From Hibiscus mutabilis (lineage: Eukaryota; Streptophyta; Magnoliopsida; Malvales; Malvaceae), in assembly GCA_019671005.1 (NCBI GenBank), contig CM033723.1, positions 17,871,254 to 17,935,253 on the forward strand: DNA of 64,000 nt. The letters run 5' to 3'. Shown here one piece after another: positions 1-12,023 of this stretch. The number at the start of each line of letters is the position of its first letter. The stretch's first letter is position 1. The notes under the pieces are model-generated. The model did no database searches. It saw only the letters and a list, made by a program, of their open reading frames with translations, and was not told where the DNA came from. The position numbers and the translations under genes were made by a program.

Positions 1-380
1 AGTGAATTTGGATTATGATGATGCGGGGAAGAAACGATTATTAGATATCACTGAGCTAGAAGAAATTCGCCACAATGCTTACGAGAATGCATCCATTTAC
101 AAATACAAAAGAAAACGCTAGCATGACAAGATTATTTTGCAGTGAAAAATTGAAGTTGGACAATTGGTTTTGCTATTTAACTCACGACTAAAGCTTTACC
201 CCTGGCAAATTGTTGTAACGTTGGTCGGGACCTTTTGAAGCTGAAGAGGTTTTTGCATATGGTGCAGTCATAGTCAAGGATCGCAAGGATAAACACCAAT
301 TCAAAGTCAATGGACAAAGGCTCAAGCTTTATTTTGGTGACTTTGATCCTAAAATTGTTGAGACCATTGAATTGGTCAAA
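1..380 (+). pseudogene. Athila-type Ty3/gypsy integrase C-terminal fragment
   Basis: Reading from base 2, the translation contains ELEEIRHNAYENASIYKYKR, then a stop, then VGQLVLLFNSRLKLYP. This is the usual tail of plant Athila/Tat-type integrases after the DDE core: a helix of the type 'R.NAYEN...YK', then the 'GD.VLLFNSRL.L.PGKL' segment. Later pieces (tggacaaaggctcaagcttt, near 310-330) match the 'VNGQRLK.Y.G' ending in another frame. At least two internal stops (about 119 and 144) and frame changes near 220-280 make it non-functional. The DDE core, RT and gag would lie left of the window. The env-like ORF downstream belongs to the same element. Family-level identification is firm; the lineage is inferred. 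Confidence 0.85.
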
Positions 381-849
381 AAATTTTATTATTTTCTTTA
401 ATTTCTTTGATAGACTTAGATTTAGTTTTCTTTTTTTCTTGTTTATTTCCTTTTAAGCTTTTCTTTTCTTTATGCAGAATAATTTTCTCTTTGCTTTGAA
501 ATGTAATCTTCTTTTCTTTAAAAGGGTTGTACGGCAAAGGCTCAACATGATGTGCATGACTTTGGAGCATTTCGAGTAATTTAATTACACCAATTTATCC
601 ACCAAATCACAGCCCTTTGATTTGCGAGAGAGGTAGATGCATTGGATGGACATGATTTTTGCGCCACAATCATAATTGTTAAAACTCATCGCATCAAACG
701 GTAAAAGTTCACGCCTTTTCTTTCTCCTTTATTTAATAACATTAGATTTACTAAGCTTCCTCACTAAGTTCTATTCTATTTTATTCTTCTTCATCACAAA
801 GCTTCAATCTTTCTGTAAGTTTTCTTTTCTTCTTTATCTACACTTACTC
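381..849. other. Spacer between integrase and env-like ORF of the Athila element
   Basis: AT-rich, pyrimidine-biased DNA with no coding signal. Athila elements normally have such a non-coding gap between pol and the extra downstream ORF, so this is read as internal sequence of the same retroelement. Confidence 0.5.
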
Positions 850-2633
850 ATGGCGAAAACAAGGGCTACCAGAAAAATCTTTATGGATACATCTGCCAAA
901 GAAACTCTGGGTTTAGCTTCTAACCCACAAGACGAGGAATCGGTTGCACTAGTTGAGAAATCTCTATGGTAGAGGAGCTTTACAAAGAAAACATCTTCAA
1001 AAAGAATATGCATCCTGAATAAGGGATTACACTGTCTCTGGAACGAGAACCTAGGAAGTTGATTCATCAAACCATCAAACTTTACAAATATAGTACCTTT
1101 TGTGCTCATCCAGGAAGTTCTAGCCCTGCTTTAGTAAGGGAATTCTATTCCAACCTTTGTGATCCCAAGTTAGTGTTTGTGCAAGAAAGTTCTATACCCT
1201 AGAGTGTCGCCACCATTAATAAGGTGTTAAATACTACTGTGGACATAGATGAACACTCCCTATTTTTTAAAGAGGTTAATGATGCAAAACTAGACTTGCT
1301 GGTTAGGGATTTATGTGTTGGAGATGCATGTTGGTCAGGGACCAATGTTAGAAATTATACCATGTATAGGAAGTTCTTAACTTTGCTTGCGAAGATTTGG
1401 TTTCAATTTGTCAATTCCAGGATGTTGTCATCAACTCATAGCACCACGGTCTCCTTAGATCGAATGTGCCTAATAAATTCGATTATCAAGGGAAGAAAGA
1501 TAGACATGGATAAGATTATCCACAAAGAGATTGTTGACTGTACAAAGAGAAAGAATGGGATTTTGGCATTTCCATCTCTAATTATGTAATTGTGCAGCCT
1601 AAAGGGGATTAAGCCCCTAGAAAATGAAGAAATGACAACCAGCAAAGGGCCCCTGAATGAGGTTTCCATTGAAAGAATAATTAGAAACAATGAGGCTCCT
1701 ACAACAAAGTTGGATGCTACAGTGAGACAAGAGAAAGGGAAGACAAAAGTGGGGACTACTGTCGAGGACCCCCCCCCCACAGAATAGTGAAGTATGGCTG
1801 AAGGTTTTAGAGATTGAGGACAAAATTGATGTTGTCATAAGCACATTGGGGAAGTTGCAGCCACAGTACAAACTTTAGACCTTGCACAGAACTTGTTTAT
1901 GCATATCAAGACGTGGCATAAATATGCCCTAGCTGCAATAAGTAGAGTTGTTCCAATCACTCTACTAGAATTTCCAAAATTTCCACCAATCATCCGTAGT
2001 TATGACTTTTCCTTCGATACAACCACAAAAGAAGCCCTAGTGAAATCTGTCAATTCTCCTAAGAATGTGAGCATTGTTGAGGACATAAAGAAGGAGGAAG
2101 CCTCGGGCAAAATTATCAAAGATTGCCTTTATAATTTGAATGTCACAACTGAAGTAGACGTAATCCCTACCTTTCCTAAAAAAGAAGTTATTGTTGAAGA
2201 TGTTGATGAAGATAAAGATGAGAGTACCCAAGTTGAGAAGCCTACTACTGAAGACGTTACTGTTGAATATAAGTGTATTGCATCCAAGTTTGTGGATGCA
2301 ACATTAGAAGGACCAGATATGGAGCAAGACGCAACAAGACTGGCAGAAGCGGTCATTGAAGTGGAAGAATAATAGGACATTATTGTTGCAATGGTGGTCT
2401 ACAAAGCACCATCCTAACTCTTTTCCACTGCAGTGGCGGTCGATGATGTCGAGAAAAGAAAAGAAGAACCTAAAAATAAAAAGGATGTTGCGCTTCAAAA
2501 AAATAAAAAGAAGCACAAGCGCTCTAAATCAAAGGACAAGCATAAGAACAAGCTCAAAGAGGAGAAGAGGGAAAAAAGAAGAAGCATCGTGCTGCCTCCT
2601 CCACTCAAAATCAATTACTGGGTTAGTGTTTAG
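850..2633 (+). pseudogene. Athila env-like ORF (plant transposon protein domain), decayed
   Basis: A start ATG at 850 opens MAKTRATRK, a basic N-terminus typical of the extra ORF downstream of pol in Athila elements. The diagnostic block follows in shifted frames. Around 1090-1160 it reads FCAHPGSSSPALVREFYSNL, and around 1300-1580 it reads LVRDLCVGDACW, then SRMLSSTHSTTVSLDRM, then IIKGRKIDMDKII and FPSLI. These match the conserved domain often labelled 'putative plant transposon protein' in database annotation. After it come an acidic stretch (about 2160-2372) and a lysine-rich tail (about 2433-2633). The function of this ORF in Athila is unsettled; an envelope-like role has been proposed. 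Stops near 970, 1019, 1201, 1587, 1786 and 2372 and several frame changes show decay. The family match is confident; the exact 3' end is uncertain. Confidence 0.8.
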
Positions 2634-3595
2634 ATTTTTGTAGGCATGCATATCATGTTGTGTAATTTCCTTTTGTTAACAGTATTGTCATTACATTTGC
2701 ATTATCATTGTAATTGCATTTAATTTCATTGTCATTGCATTTATCTTTGTAACTGCATTCTGCATTATGTCATTGCATTCTATTTTTGCATTGGGGACAA
2801 TACAATCTTTAAGTTTGGGGGTATACACCTGGGATTTAAAATGCACCCCCATTTCAAAAAAACTCTTTAAGCAATTGCAAGGTTCATTTTGTGTTATAAA
2901 TCTTTTGCTTATATTCGATGCTTAAATCTTGAATCATGTTAACTGTTTATGATTTGATTGGATATATGTGTTAGAATGTTGCATTAAAATTCTGCATGCA
3001 TAAATTTGCTTGCTTTAGTAATGGATACCTAGCATCATCTCTTTGATTTTAGATAATTTTTCCTTGTTCGGTTGTTGTTATATATGATAATGGACCCTAT
3101 TATGTGTAAATAAAAGGAACTCCAATGTAGGTGTATTATAAGAGTATCTTCAAGGGGGAACACTCCTATGTATGCGTTAGAAAAATGAATATGGCCAAAT
3201 GTTGTCGTTGCATGAGTGTGTGTCATAGAAATAAAATATTTCCTGGGGGTTCGTTGCACAACATCTTACTTATCAGGATCTTAGGGTGCATTCATTGTTT
3301 GATATCCCTCGCTACCAACAAAAAAATTTCTATAAAGTTTGTCTATATTTTATCTTTGCTATGTGTTATTAAATAAATGTTGCTAGGTAGAAAGAATCTG
3401 AGATGATAGGCATGATGCTAGGTATTGATGAATTGAAGGTTCATTTATTCTTATGTTTGAATTTTCAATACAATATTCTCTCATATAGATGCAGTTGATT
3501 CAATTATTGTTGAGGATGATTCAAGTAGCTAGAATGTTCTTAAACCTTTGTTATGTCTTGTTGCTTCCAATTTTACTTGAGGACAAGCAAAAAAA
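2634..3595. other. Athila 3' non-coding region with an internal purine-rich motif
   Basis: No ORF of interest. Around 2795-2822 is the string ggggacaatacaatctttaa followed directly by gtttgggggt. It closely resembles the true polypurine tract at 3596-3608. Athila elements commonly carry such an internal copy just after the env-like ORF. The rest is AT-rich with short imperfect 'cattgcattt' repeats near 2690-2790. Confidence 0.6.
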
Positions 3596-3608
3596 TCAAG
3601 TTTGGGGG
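3596..3608 (+). other. Polypurine tract of the Athila element
   Basis: The sequence tcaagtttggggg sits directly before the LTR start TGTGATAG. It is preceded by 'gaggacaagcaaaaa', the standard context of the plus-strand primer in Athila elements. Confidence 0.85.
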
Positions 3609-4858
3609 TGTGATAGCTCTCTGAAGAGCATGTTTTTCCCCTCATTTATGGATTAATTTGTCCCCACATTAGTATTTCATGAATTCATTTTTGCATTTTG
3701 TGTTTATTATTTGCATTTTGTTTAACTCAGGTCATACTTGCTCTTTTTATGCAACTTTCTATATTTTTGTTGTTTTATCGATGTATTATTAATGTCCATG
3801 CAGAGGAAGTTTCATCACTGTAGCCAGGTTCGACAATACAACAGCCAGTTGTCTAGATTGCTAAGGATAAGGACGAATATGCCAACTATATAATCTGTTA
3901 CAACATATTTAGTACGGAAATCTTTCATACAAATCACCTGAAGGACAGGTGTCCTTATCACAGTAGCCTATAAAAAGGATATTTCCCGGATTATCATTCT
4001 CTATCATCTTCAACCCATTCGAAGCTCCTCCCATGGCCACTTAAGCCTACCTTTTGGAGAACTTAGGCGAGATGAGGCAGAATCCTTTGTGGAAACAAAT
4101 ATCCATGTGTCGGAACAAGGGGAAATGTGTAGATTCTCTTTGAAGCTCACTGGAATAGAGGTTTCATTGGAGTTTATATATTTCTTTGTATTGAATGAAG
4201 ATGATTTACTCTTTATCTTGGTTATAAACTTGAATTATCTTGATTTTTAAATTCAATATATTCTGATTAGCTTTCTTTCGTATTTCAATTATTGGATTTG
4301 AATAATGTTTGCATGGAAATGTTTAGCATAACCACGGACATCGGGAGATGCTGTGACAGTTCAGGTTAACAACTCATTACAACGAAAGTTGGATGAGGAT
4401 GCAAGGGGAGTTGATCCACTTGTTCGATAATGTGTAGTTTTGACGAGCAATGGAAGTTGTGGTTAATCTACATGTTTGAGTCACCGATTGAACAGTTGAA
4501 TGAAAGCCAGTAAGCAAGCTTAACATCATTTTTCTGTTGAATCATCTTATGTTGTTGCATTGTTGCACATGGTAATCTGCTCAGTTAAGCTGAGGGGATC
4601 CAGTTCTTTAATTTTTTTTCTATCTTTGTTAGTTTATTTTATTTGCTTCCACATCATTCTTAAATTCAAACCTTTTTAGCTTTCTTTACATTCACAAATA
4701 TGCTTACAATCCTTTTACTTCAGTATTGTTTGCATCTACATAAGTATACAACTAAATCCTATCCTCGTAGGATCAATATCTAACAGGATCTATTTGTTAC
4801 TATACCTGCATCGACGATGTATGCTTGCACCGTTCGTGTGACGTTAATTCACCGATCA
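3609..4858 (+). repeat. 3' LTR of the Athila element
   Basis: It begins TGTGATAGC immediately after the polypurine tract. The end is placed at ..CACCGATCA, giving TG...CA ends and about 1250 bp. The start is well supported by the tract; the end is inferred, because the partner LTR lies outside the window and no TSD can be checked. Confidence 0.7.
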
Positions 4859-5096
4859 TTATTGAAGTGTCAATTGCCAATATATGACATGAATGAAGTT
4901 ACAAAGTTATAATTATATATGCCTTCTTCTTTTTAAATTTACTAATATATTCTTTGTTATAAAATAAAACATTATTTACTTTGGTTGGACACTTGATATA
5001 ACTTGATTGAACTATTATTTTCAATCTAAAATCAAACTTGAGAACAACAATGAAAAGCACTAATATTTTTTCTCGGTATAATCATTATATAATATA

Positions 5097-6321
5097 GGCT
5101 TAAATAAAAAAAACAACTGCCCAAAGTATATTTTTTTAACTTTAGTGCCTAAAGTATTTTTTTTTTGTTAAAAATAGGCGCCTAAAGTTACACCGTTGCA
5201 GTTTTAGGTGCCTGGCCGTTATGGGGTGTTTAAAAAAATGTTAACCAATCAATGCTTGACACTAGGGGTGTGCATTTCGGATATCTGATCCGATTCGATC
5301 CGAAATTTCGGATAACCGAAATTTTTAGATGGGTAATTTAGCGATCCATATACGATCCGAAAAAATCGGATACCCAATTTTCGGATATCCAAAATTTCAG
5401 ATTGAATATTTGGATATCCGAGTATCCGAATTTATCACTTGATTTAATTTTTTTTTAAATTTGACGGTCCTATCCATGAAAAATTTAGGTTTTCGAATAC
5501 AACAATCAACAAATTATTGAATATAATAAATTTTTATCCATAAAGATTTCAATTTTTCATATATAACAAGTAAAAATATCGAATATAACAAGATTTATAT
5601 CTATAAAAAATTTGAATTTTCGGATATCCGATCCGAATTATCCGAAAAATAAAAATCAGATCGAATATCCGAAATTTTGGATCCGACTTTTTTGCACACC
5701 CCTACTTGACATGTGGCAATAATTTGAATTTTTTAAGAAAAAACCCAAAATTTTCAAAAATCCTAAAAATTTACACTTTTTACAAAACAATCCTCAAATC
5801 CCTAAAATTTTCCAACCCCAAATCACCGTCGCTTTCGCCGCGATCACTGCCCCTTAGCACACCCCTTTGTCACCAGACCAAGACAGTTATTTCTCCCAAA
5901 ACGGCATCGGCAAAAACGCTGAACGGCATGCTAGCTTAACGTTGAACGCGAAATTGACGTTCGACTAGCACACCATTTGACGTTTATGGCGACGTCGTGT
6001 TGGGAGAAATGACCGCCTTGATCCAGAGATTAAAGGGGTATGCTCAGGGGCGACGATCGACGGCGAAAGTGGCAGCGATTTGGGGGTTTGGGTTTAGGAA
6101 ATTTTAGGGATTTGGGGACTGTTTTGTAAAAATTGAAATTTTTTTGGATTTTCTGAAAAATGAATTTTATGTAAAAAAAAATAATTTTAACGGCAGTTAA
6201 CTACCAGTCACCTAAAATTTTAACGTTGTAAACTTTAGACATATAGTTTTAGCAAAAACTAATTTAGCCACCTAAAATTCTAAAGATATATACTTTAGGC
6301 ACTTTTTTTTTCATTTAAGCC
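5097..6321. mobile_element. Non-autonomous Mutator-like foldback element
   Basis: Ends are GGCTTAAAT and ATTTAAGCC, flanked on both sides by the identical 9-bp TSD TATAATATA (5088-5096 and 6322-6330). A 9-bp duplication is the mark of the Mutator superfamily. The inverted repeats are very long: the left arm near 5100-5240 and 5730-5900 pairs with 5960-6320, for example 'gtcgctttcgccgcgatcac' against 'cgacggcgaaagtggcagcg'. It has no transposase. A hAT-type MITE (5263-5704) sits inside the left arm, so the original element was roughly 775 bp. Confidence 0.85.
5263..5704. mobile_element. hAT-type MITE nested in the MULE
   Basis: Terminal inverted repeats are TAGGGGTGTGCA at the left and TGCACACCCCTA at the right. 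Flanks are CTTGACAC (5255-5262) and CTTGACAT (5705-5712), an 8-bp TSD with one mismatch, as expected for hAT elements. The interior is a run of 'cggatatccga' and 'ccgaaattt' variants that is itself largely self-complementary. No coding capacity, 442 bp. Confidence 0.88.
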
Positions 6322-6330
6322 TATAATATA

Positions 6331-7659
6331 TTAGTATGCGTAGAAAATGTTATTAAAGTCATAATAAATTATTCAGTTTTGTTTCTCATTGTTGAAAATA
6401 CAGTCCCGTCTTATAACTTTAATATTAATGCAAGACAGAGTACAACCCTTGTCTCAAACAAAAGAAATATAAGCAGCAGCCTTAACTAAACCAGAAAGCA
6501 CTGCTATGTTCAAGTCATATCATCGAACAATAATCAAAACAACCAATCTAAATACAGTATAATGAGATAATCAACAGGGCAATACTCGTAAGGACATCAA
6601 ACCAAACTGAACGTAATAACTAAAACACCATTGCTGATGTAACTCAAACTGTTCTAAGTTGGTTTTATGTAAAAAATTTGATTGCTAACTATAAATTTAC
6701 TTTTAAGTATTTGCTAACTATAAACATGATTAACCTTTCGAGTTTGACCCATTCTGTTTTGTTAAACTATTGTAGCTGCCTTTGATATGAAATGCTATCC
6801 TTTGTTCACAAAGTTCGACCCATTCTGTTTTGTTTTTTATTGTTGAAAATACAGTCTCGATTATTGAAAGATAGATAACAAATAAGAAATAATATATGTT
6901 TTTAATTCCTAATATTAAATCAGTAAAGAACTGGCCTGAATGTCTTGGTGCCGTCCTGTATACCTCACTTTTTCACCGATAACCCTCTCAAATTCTTACT
7001 GTAAGGCGTAAGCAAGGACGACAATGGAGAAGAAAAGGGAATTTAGAGAACCCCTAAAATTAAATGCTATAATTTTAAATTTTTACTAGCTTATTTGGAA
7101 AATAATTTTTTAAAAGTGGAAAATAAAATCTAAATGTACATAAATGATGTAGAATTAAAACATGAAATTGACGTGGATTTTTTATTGAAGAGGACCGTAG
7201 ATGGCGTAGTGAAAAAGGTCCATTTAATATTTCTCAACAATTACATAGTCCGCTAGAGTGTCAGAACTTTTAGTTCTGCACCATAAAAAAATAATAAAAA
7301 AAAAATAACATAATTTATTTTTTAATAGTTTAAAGGTGATTACAAGGTAGTATGCAAATACACCTTGTAAATAAAGTGATTTGACCCCGTGTCTCATAGG
7401 ATGAACATCATCTGTTTTTTCACTGAGACACTTGTTGGGCTTACAACATAACTTATTTTGACTACAACTGAAGCCACATAATTAAATATTATCAAACAAA
7501 GTCACATATGGTAGTATTATTATTATGGTCACTCATCAAGTCATCCCAACTAAGATACAACAAAGTAATTACAAATTAGACACAAGTATTATCACAAGTT
7601 ATCACAAAGTTTTTACTCAATAAAAGTTTTTTATCTTAAAAAATTATTGTAATCACCAT
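6331..7659. other. AT-rich DNA, no gene seen
   Basis: No coding signal. Two short direct-repeat pairs are visible: 'tgttgaaaatacagtc' near 6390 and 6841, and 'gacccattctgttttgtt' near 6745 and 6816. Part of this may be the body of the Tat-type LTR whose end lies at 7828, but its TG start could not be located. Confidence 0.4.
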
Positions 7660-7828
7660 TTTCTTCCACTCTACCTTTTAAAAAATAATCGGTGGCGACT
7701 TCAGTCTTTAGTTTTCAAAAATCAAATTTTTAAAACAAAAAACCTCAATTCTACAATTTTCAAACATTTTACAAAAAAATAGTGAACCTTTCCCCTTTCA
7801 GATTCCAAAAAGTTGGGAGGTCGCTATA
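7660..7828 (+). repeat. 3' end of a Tat-type 5' LTR
   Basis: The segment contains 'cggtggcgactt' (about 7691) and ends 'gggaggtcgctata' just before a primer-binding-like site. The same arrangement occurs at 35097-35192 in the second Tat-lineage element (cggtggcgactcc ... aaggtcgctaca). The left limit of the LTR is not defined. Confidence 0.55.
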
Positions 7829-7830
7829 GT

Positions 7831-7848
7831 TGGCAACTCTGCTAGGGA
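7831..7848 (+). other. Primer-binding site of the first Tat-type element (mutated)
   Basis: TGGCAACTCTGCTAGGGA follows the LTR end by two bases. It matches the PBS at 35196 apart from a few changes, several of them G to A. Tat/Ogre elements are generally described as using tRNA-Arg; I did not verify the complementarity. Confidence 0.6.
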
Positions 7849-8744
7849 CCAAATTTTATTTTTACAAAAAGAGAGTTAGGCCATGAGTCAATTACCCTTT
7901 GCCTTAATTGGAAATTGTGAGTTCATTTTAAATTAATTTAATATCTTCTTAGAAATGCGAGTTCATTTTAACGCATTTTAAAATTTGACATATAAACATG
8001 TTCGTGTAAGTGAAGGGAAACGCTAGTGCTTTCGTGAGGATATTATTCCTTCGTATGGGCCTAGTAAGTACCTTTGGGGCTCGAGTACCCTGTGTTTCCG
8101 TGGGAATATTGTTTTCCCGTATAGATATAGCGAATGGGTCCCCTTAAATTAAACTGATTGAAAGGAGCCTATAATGGGTGATGATCGGGGGCCTTGCTAC
8201 CCTTAGAAGGGGACAACGAGAACAAATCGAGTACCCTCTTAGCAACAAAACTGCATGTAGAGAATCTAAGAAGCCCACCCCTTTAGAGCCATGCGAAAAC
8301 CCTAGAAAACTAGAATATCATGCAAATGGGTTCATTTTGTGCTAAAACATGTCGGGTATATTTTTGTCTTTCATCTGTAAGTATATTTAATTTATATTAA
8401 CCAGTGTTTCTTTTCCATTTGCATTACATTAGCATATAATATTCATTTGCATTATATTGCATAACATCATTATAATTAATCTGCATTACATCATCATGAG
8501 ATATTGACCCGAGAATGTGGACACATTGGAGATCGTTCATGAATCGAGAGAAAATCTAGTAACCTAGATGTCAATTAAATGCAATATTCAAAGTTGCAAA
8601 TGTCTCTTATATATTTGTGAGTGTTGTTCTTCGAAAGCCATGTCTAAATCATTACTTTTGCATTTAGGGCAGTTACCTTGCATTTACATGCTTTCATTTT
8701 GAAAATGTCGAGACTATTTTTTGGGATTTCTCGTGAGAGTAATT
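7849..8744 (+). other. Untranslated leader of the first Tat-type element
   Basis: Long non-coding leader between PBS and gag. It shares phrases with the leader of the second Tat element at 35214-36453, for example 'gagttaggcc' just after the PBS and the 'cgtatggg/cgtatggt ... gtaccc' stretches. Long leaders are usual in this lineage. Confidence 0.55.
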
Positions 8745-8879
8745 ATGGATCAAAGAAAGAGTCATTCGATTCAGCACCCCTACGAAACCCGACACAGAAC
8801 CAAAATGGTGAAGGAAGACATATTGGACAAAAACGAGCAAACTCAAAGAGACATGCAAGCGGATTTAACTAGAAAGTTG
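8745..8879 (+). pseudogene. Tat-type gag, N-terminal piece (split by the chromovirus)
   Basis: An ATG at 8745 opens MDQRKSHSIQHPYETRHRTK and the frame runs to DMQADLTRKL at 8879. There it is broken exactly by the LTR start at 8880. The frame resumes at 19292 as LDDQLAKA after the duplicated AGTTG. The charged, coiled-coil-like N-terminus is usual for gag of the Tat lineage. The rest of the protein, with the conserved capsid segment, is at 19292-21016. Confidence 0.75.
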
Positions 8880-11763
8880 TGTAACGCCTCGGTTTTGGGC
8901 CTAGGAGTTTCCCAATTGGTTTAGACGGTCCGTTGGATTGGATTAGAGGATTCGAGTCAGTTTCGGGATTTAAATTGGATAAAATATTTTCGAAAGGATT
9001 AAAAATATGGAAAATTTATCTAAAATCATTATTTATTATGAAAATGATTTTGGTGGAGTCAATTTTGCAAAAAGGGGTCTCGAAAGTGGAAATTTTGGTT
9101 AGTGACCGAAATGCAAAGTTTCAAAACTGTTTTTAGTGATTGTTTTGTAAAAGGATCAAAACTTTGAATCTTTAAGGAGCTATTTACCCAAGGGTCTAAT
9201 ATAAGGCTTTTCCCTTAATTAACTATTTTAAATGATTTTAAAATAAAATAAAAAGCTTGGAGAAATAATTGGATAATTAAAATATTTAAAAAAAATACGT
9301 AACTAACTTTTCACAAAAAGATTTTCTCTCCAATTCTCTCCAGCCAAGCACCTTTTCTCTCTTCAAAATCATCAGGGGAAAAGAAGCCATTAGAGGGGAA
9401 ATTGGTCCTCAAGCTTGAACGTTGGTTTCAGAAGCTTTGAAGGTGTGATTGTCGCATCGGCAAACGAGGCTTTGCGAGTCGGTGAGTGGAAACGAGTTTT
9501 CAACTTTGCAAAGGTTTAAAGGTTGTATTTGGGTGTCTAGATCGAGCTTGAAACACTAGTCTAAGCTCAGAAGTAAGTAAAGAATGAATTCTCTCTCGAA
9601 CTCGGTTTGGCTAATAGTTTGATGCACTTGTTTTACATGGTTTAAATACTCATTGTATATGCATATTTTGAGCATGGTTTAATGCTGGAAATTGGTTACA
9701 AAATTATGTTGATGCATTTATAAGTAATGCACATTTTGTTAATGTTTATGAACATGGTTTAATGCAAGGTTTATTGCATTGGTTAAATGGTTTTGAAGGT
9801 GCATGTGAAAACAGTGAGTTGTTGATGTCAAAATGAATTATATTGGTAAGTGGTGGAATAAAAAGGTTTGAAAATGAAATCGAATATAGTTGGTCGGCCA
9901 TAGGATTGATAGTGCACTATAAAAAGGTGCCTTGGATGTTGAGGGGTTTATACGGTGTTCCAAATACTCCATCCAAGTACCCTAACGATCGAGGGGTTTA
10001 TGTGTACTGAAGACTCTCGTTAGTGGATTAAACATCGTATCGATGACTGGTGTTGAGGGGTTTATGTGTATTGTATACTCCACCATGGGTGTCACAATGG
10101 TGGAGGGGTTTATGTGTACCGAATACTCATGTGTGTGAGCCTTGTGTTAGCGGTAGATTGTTTTTTTAGTGTTGAGGGAACACTTGTTGAATCCGTGTAT
10201 CTGATGTTATGTTTTGTAAAGTGGAAACTTGGTAAATGATCACTTGGAAGCCAATATAATTGTTTATGTATCATGAGATGGATTATGTTGTTAATTGTGG
10301 TTACACATGTTTTACTCTTTAAGCCTTGCATTGTAGTATGCATGGGAAAGCTTAAATTGAGGATAGCAAATGAGACTTTGTTGTAGAATCCATGATACAT
10401 GTTGTATATAGATTAATATGATGTTTTGGAAATGTTAAGCGTATAGTTTTGATAATGCATTATGTTGTGTTAATGTTTTAAAGAGTTTTGAAAAGCGTAT
10501 TTCAAAAAAAAATGTGAAACGGTTTAACTTGCATTGATGATGGTTGTGTTTAAGCATTCCTTGCTAAGCCTTGTGTGCTTACGCTCTCTTTTCCATCAAT
10601 GCAGAGAACTAAACTTGAGGCAGCGAGAAAGCAAGAAAGGGAATCCAAAAGACTTGTTTTCAAAGTACGGTTTGGAATGTTGAAAAATAGTAATAATGGC
10701 AATGTTTTGAGTGATTTTGGGAGGGTTTTTGATGAACTCCCTGTTGTAGCAAGTTTTAATTATTGTTTTAGATTTGGATGTGGATTGGGGAGCATGCCTC
10801 TAGATTTGGTGTTTGAGTATGCTAGATATGCTAGGTTGGCTTTTAAGGTTGTTATGTGTTGATCAAGCATGTTGATTAGCTAAGTGTTAATGTTGTTTGG
10901 AATGAGCCAAAGTGTCATATGTTAGACCTAGAGGACATTACAGGCATCTGAAAACCGGTAAGGGTACCTCAAGGTTCGGTACGCAAGGTCCTGTTGAGGT
11001 TCAAATTGTTGAAATTAAGCCTAGTATACCGGTACGCTTAGCCATCGTATCGGTGCGGCTTGAAAGAAAATAGGCATAGGGTCGATACACGAGCTAGTGT
11101 ACCAAAATGACCCATTCAACTTTAACAAGTTGTATTGATACACAGTGTATCGTATTAGAACGGGCTTTAGCTACTGGAACTCTGAGTTTCTAAAATAATC
11201 AAAGGGGATTGGTATGGGTCAATGTCGTATCGGTACGGTATGGTCAACATACTGTATCGATGCATGAAAATTGTATCGGTATAGAGAGCCGTTATGACTA
11301 TTAATCTGTATCGATATGGTCTTGCATGTATCGGTATGCTATACTGTTTTTATGCAATTTAGTGTTGCTGAAGTTTGGAAATCTTGTAATTTGGTCCCTA
11401 TTTGTTATGAATGCACTTAATTCAATTTGGGTGATTTTGTGGAATGGAAATTAACCTATGATTATGAAATTGATCTAATTAAGGTTCGGTAAACCTAATT
11501 GTATTAAAGGGCCTGCAAATTGCGATATTTATGTTTTGGTCCCTTTGGTAAATCATTGTTAAATTGGCCCCTATTTTTTATTCTGATTTAAATGTAACAC
11601 TACTGCTGAAGCATGTTCACCTAGGACCATAATGATTTGCATCTAGACAAAATAAAAAGGAAAAAAGGGGGCTCAATTTAGGGATTTAGCTCAGGTTTGC
11701 TTCCACAAACCTAATGTGGCTCTTTTCGTCCGGATTCAGCTAGGCCGGGCTAAGAGGGTTACA
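8880..11763 (+). repeat. 5' LTR of the chromovirus
   Basis: Starts TGTAACGCC and ends GGGTTACA directly before the PBS. 2884 bp. It holds a block of four or five degenerate units around 'gaggggtttatgtgtac' (about 9935-10130) and a cluster of GTATCGGTACGG-like motifs (about 10970-11340). Most of that cluster is missing from the 3' copy. Short ORFs inside (for example 10575-10862) are not supported as genes. Confidence 0.92.
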
Positions 11764-11768
11764 TTTGG

Positions 11769-11780
11769 TGGTATCAGAGC
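11769..11780 (+). other. Primer-binding site, initiator tRNA-Met type
   Basis: TGGTATCAGAGC lies five bases after the LTR end. This is the standard plant retrotransposon PBS complementary to the 3' end of initiator methionine tRNA. Confidence 0.95.
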
Positions 11781-12023
11781 CAGGTTTGCAAAAATTAGGA
11801 TAATGTTGGTGTCCGTATCATGATGTTTGCTATGCACGGTGATTGTTTATATGTACGGTGTTTGAAATATACCATGTTTGGGTATCTTGGGGACATATTG
11901 CCTTATTACTACGTTTATGAAATGATTTTGGTTTAAAATGAAAGTCTCGGATGATCCTTGGTTGAAGCTGGCGTAGTTGTTTTTGTTTTGTGTAATTATC
12001 ATGCCTTAGATACGATTTAGACT

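Noticed and set aside
376..570. Lys-rich minus-strand ORF near the left edge
   Set aside because: Composition artefact of the T-rich plus strand in the Athila spacer.
10575..10862. ORF inside the chromovirus 5' LTR
   Set aside because: The 3' LTR copy does not keep the frame (indels near 18490-18600), and no family is recognised.
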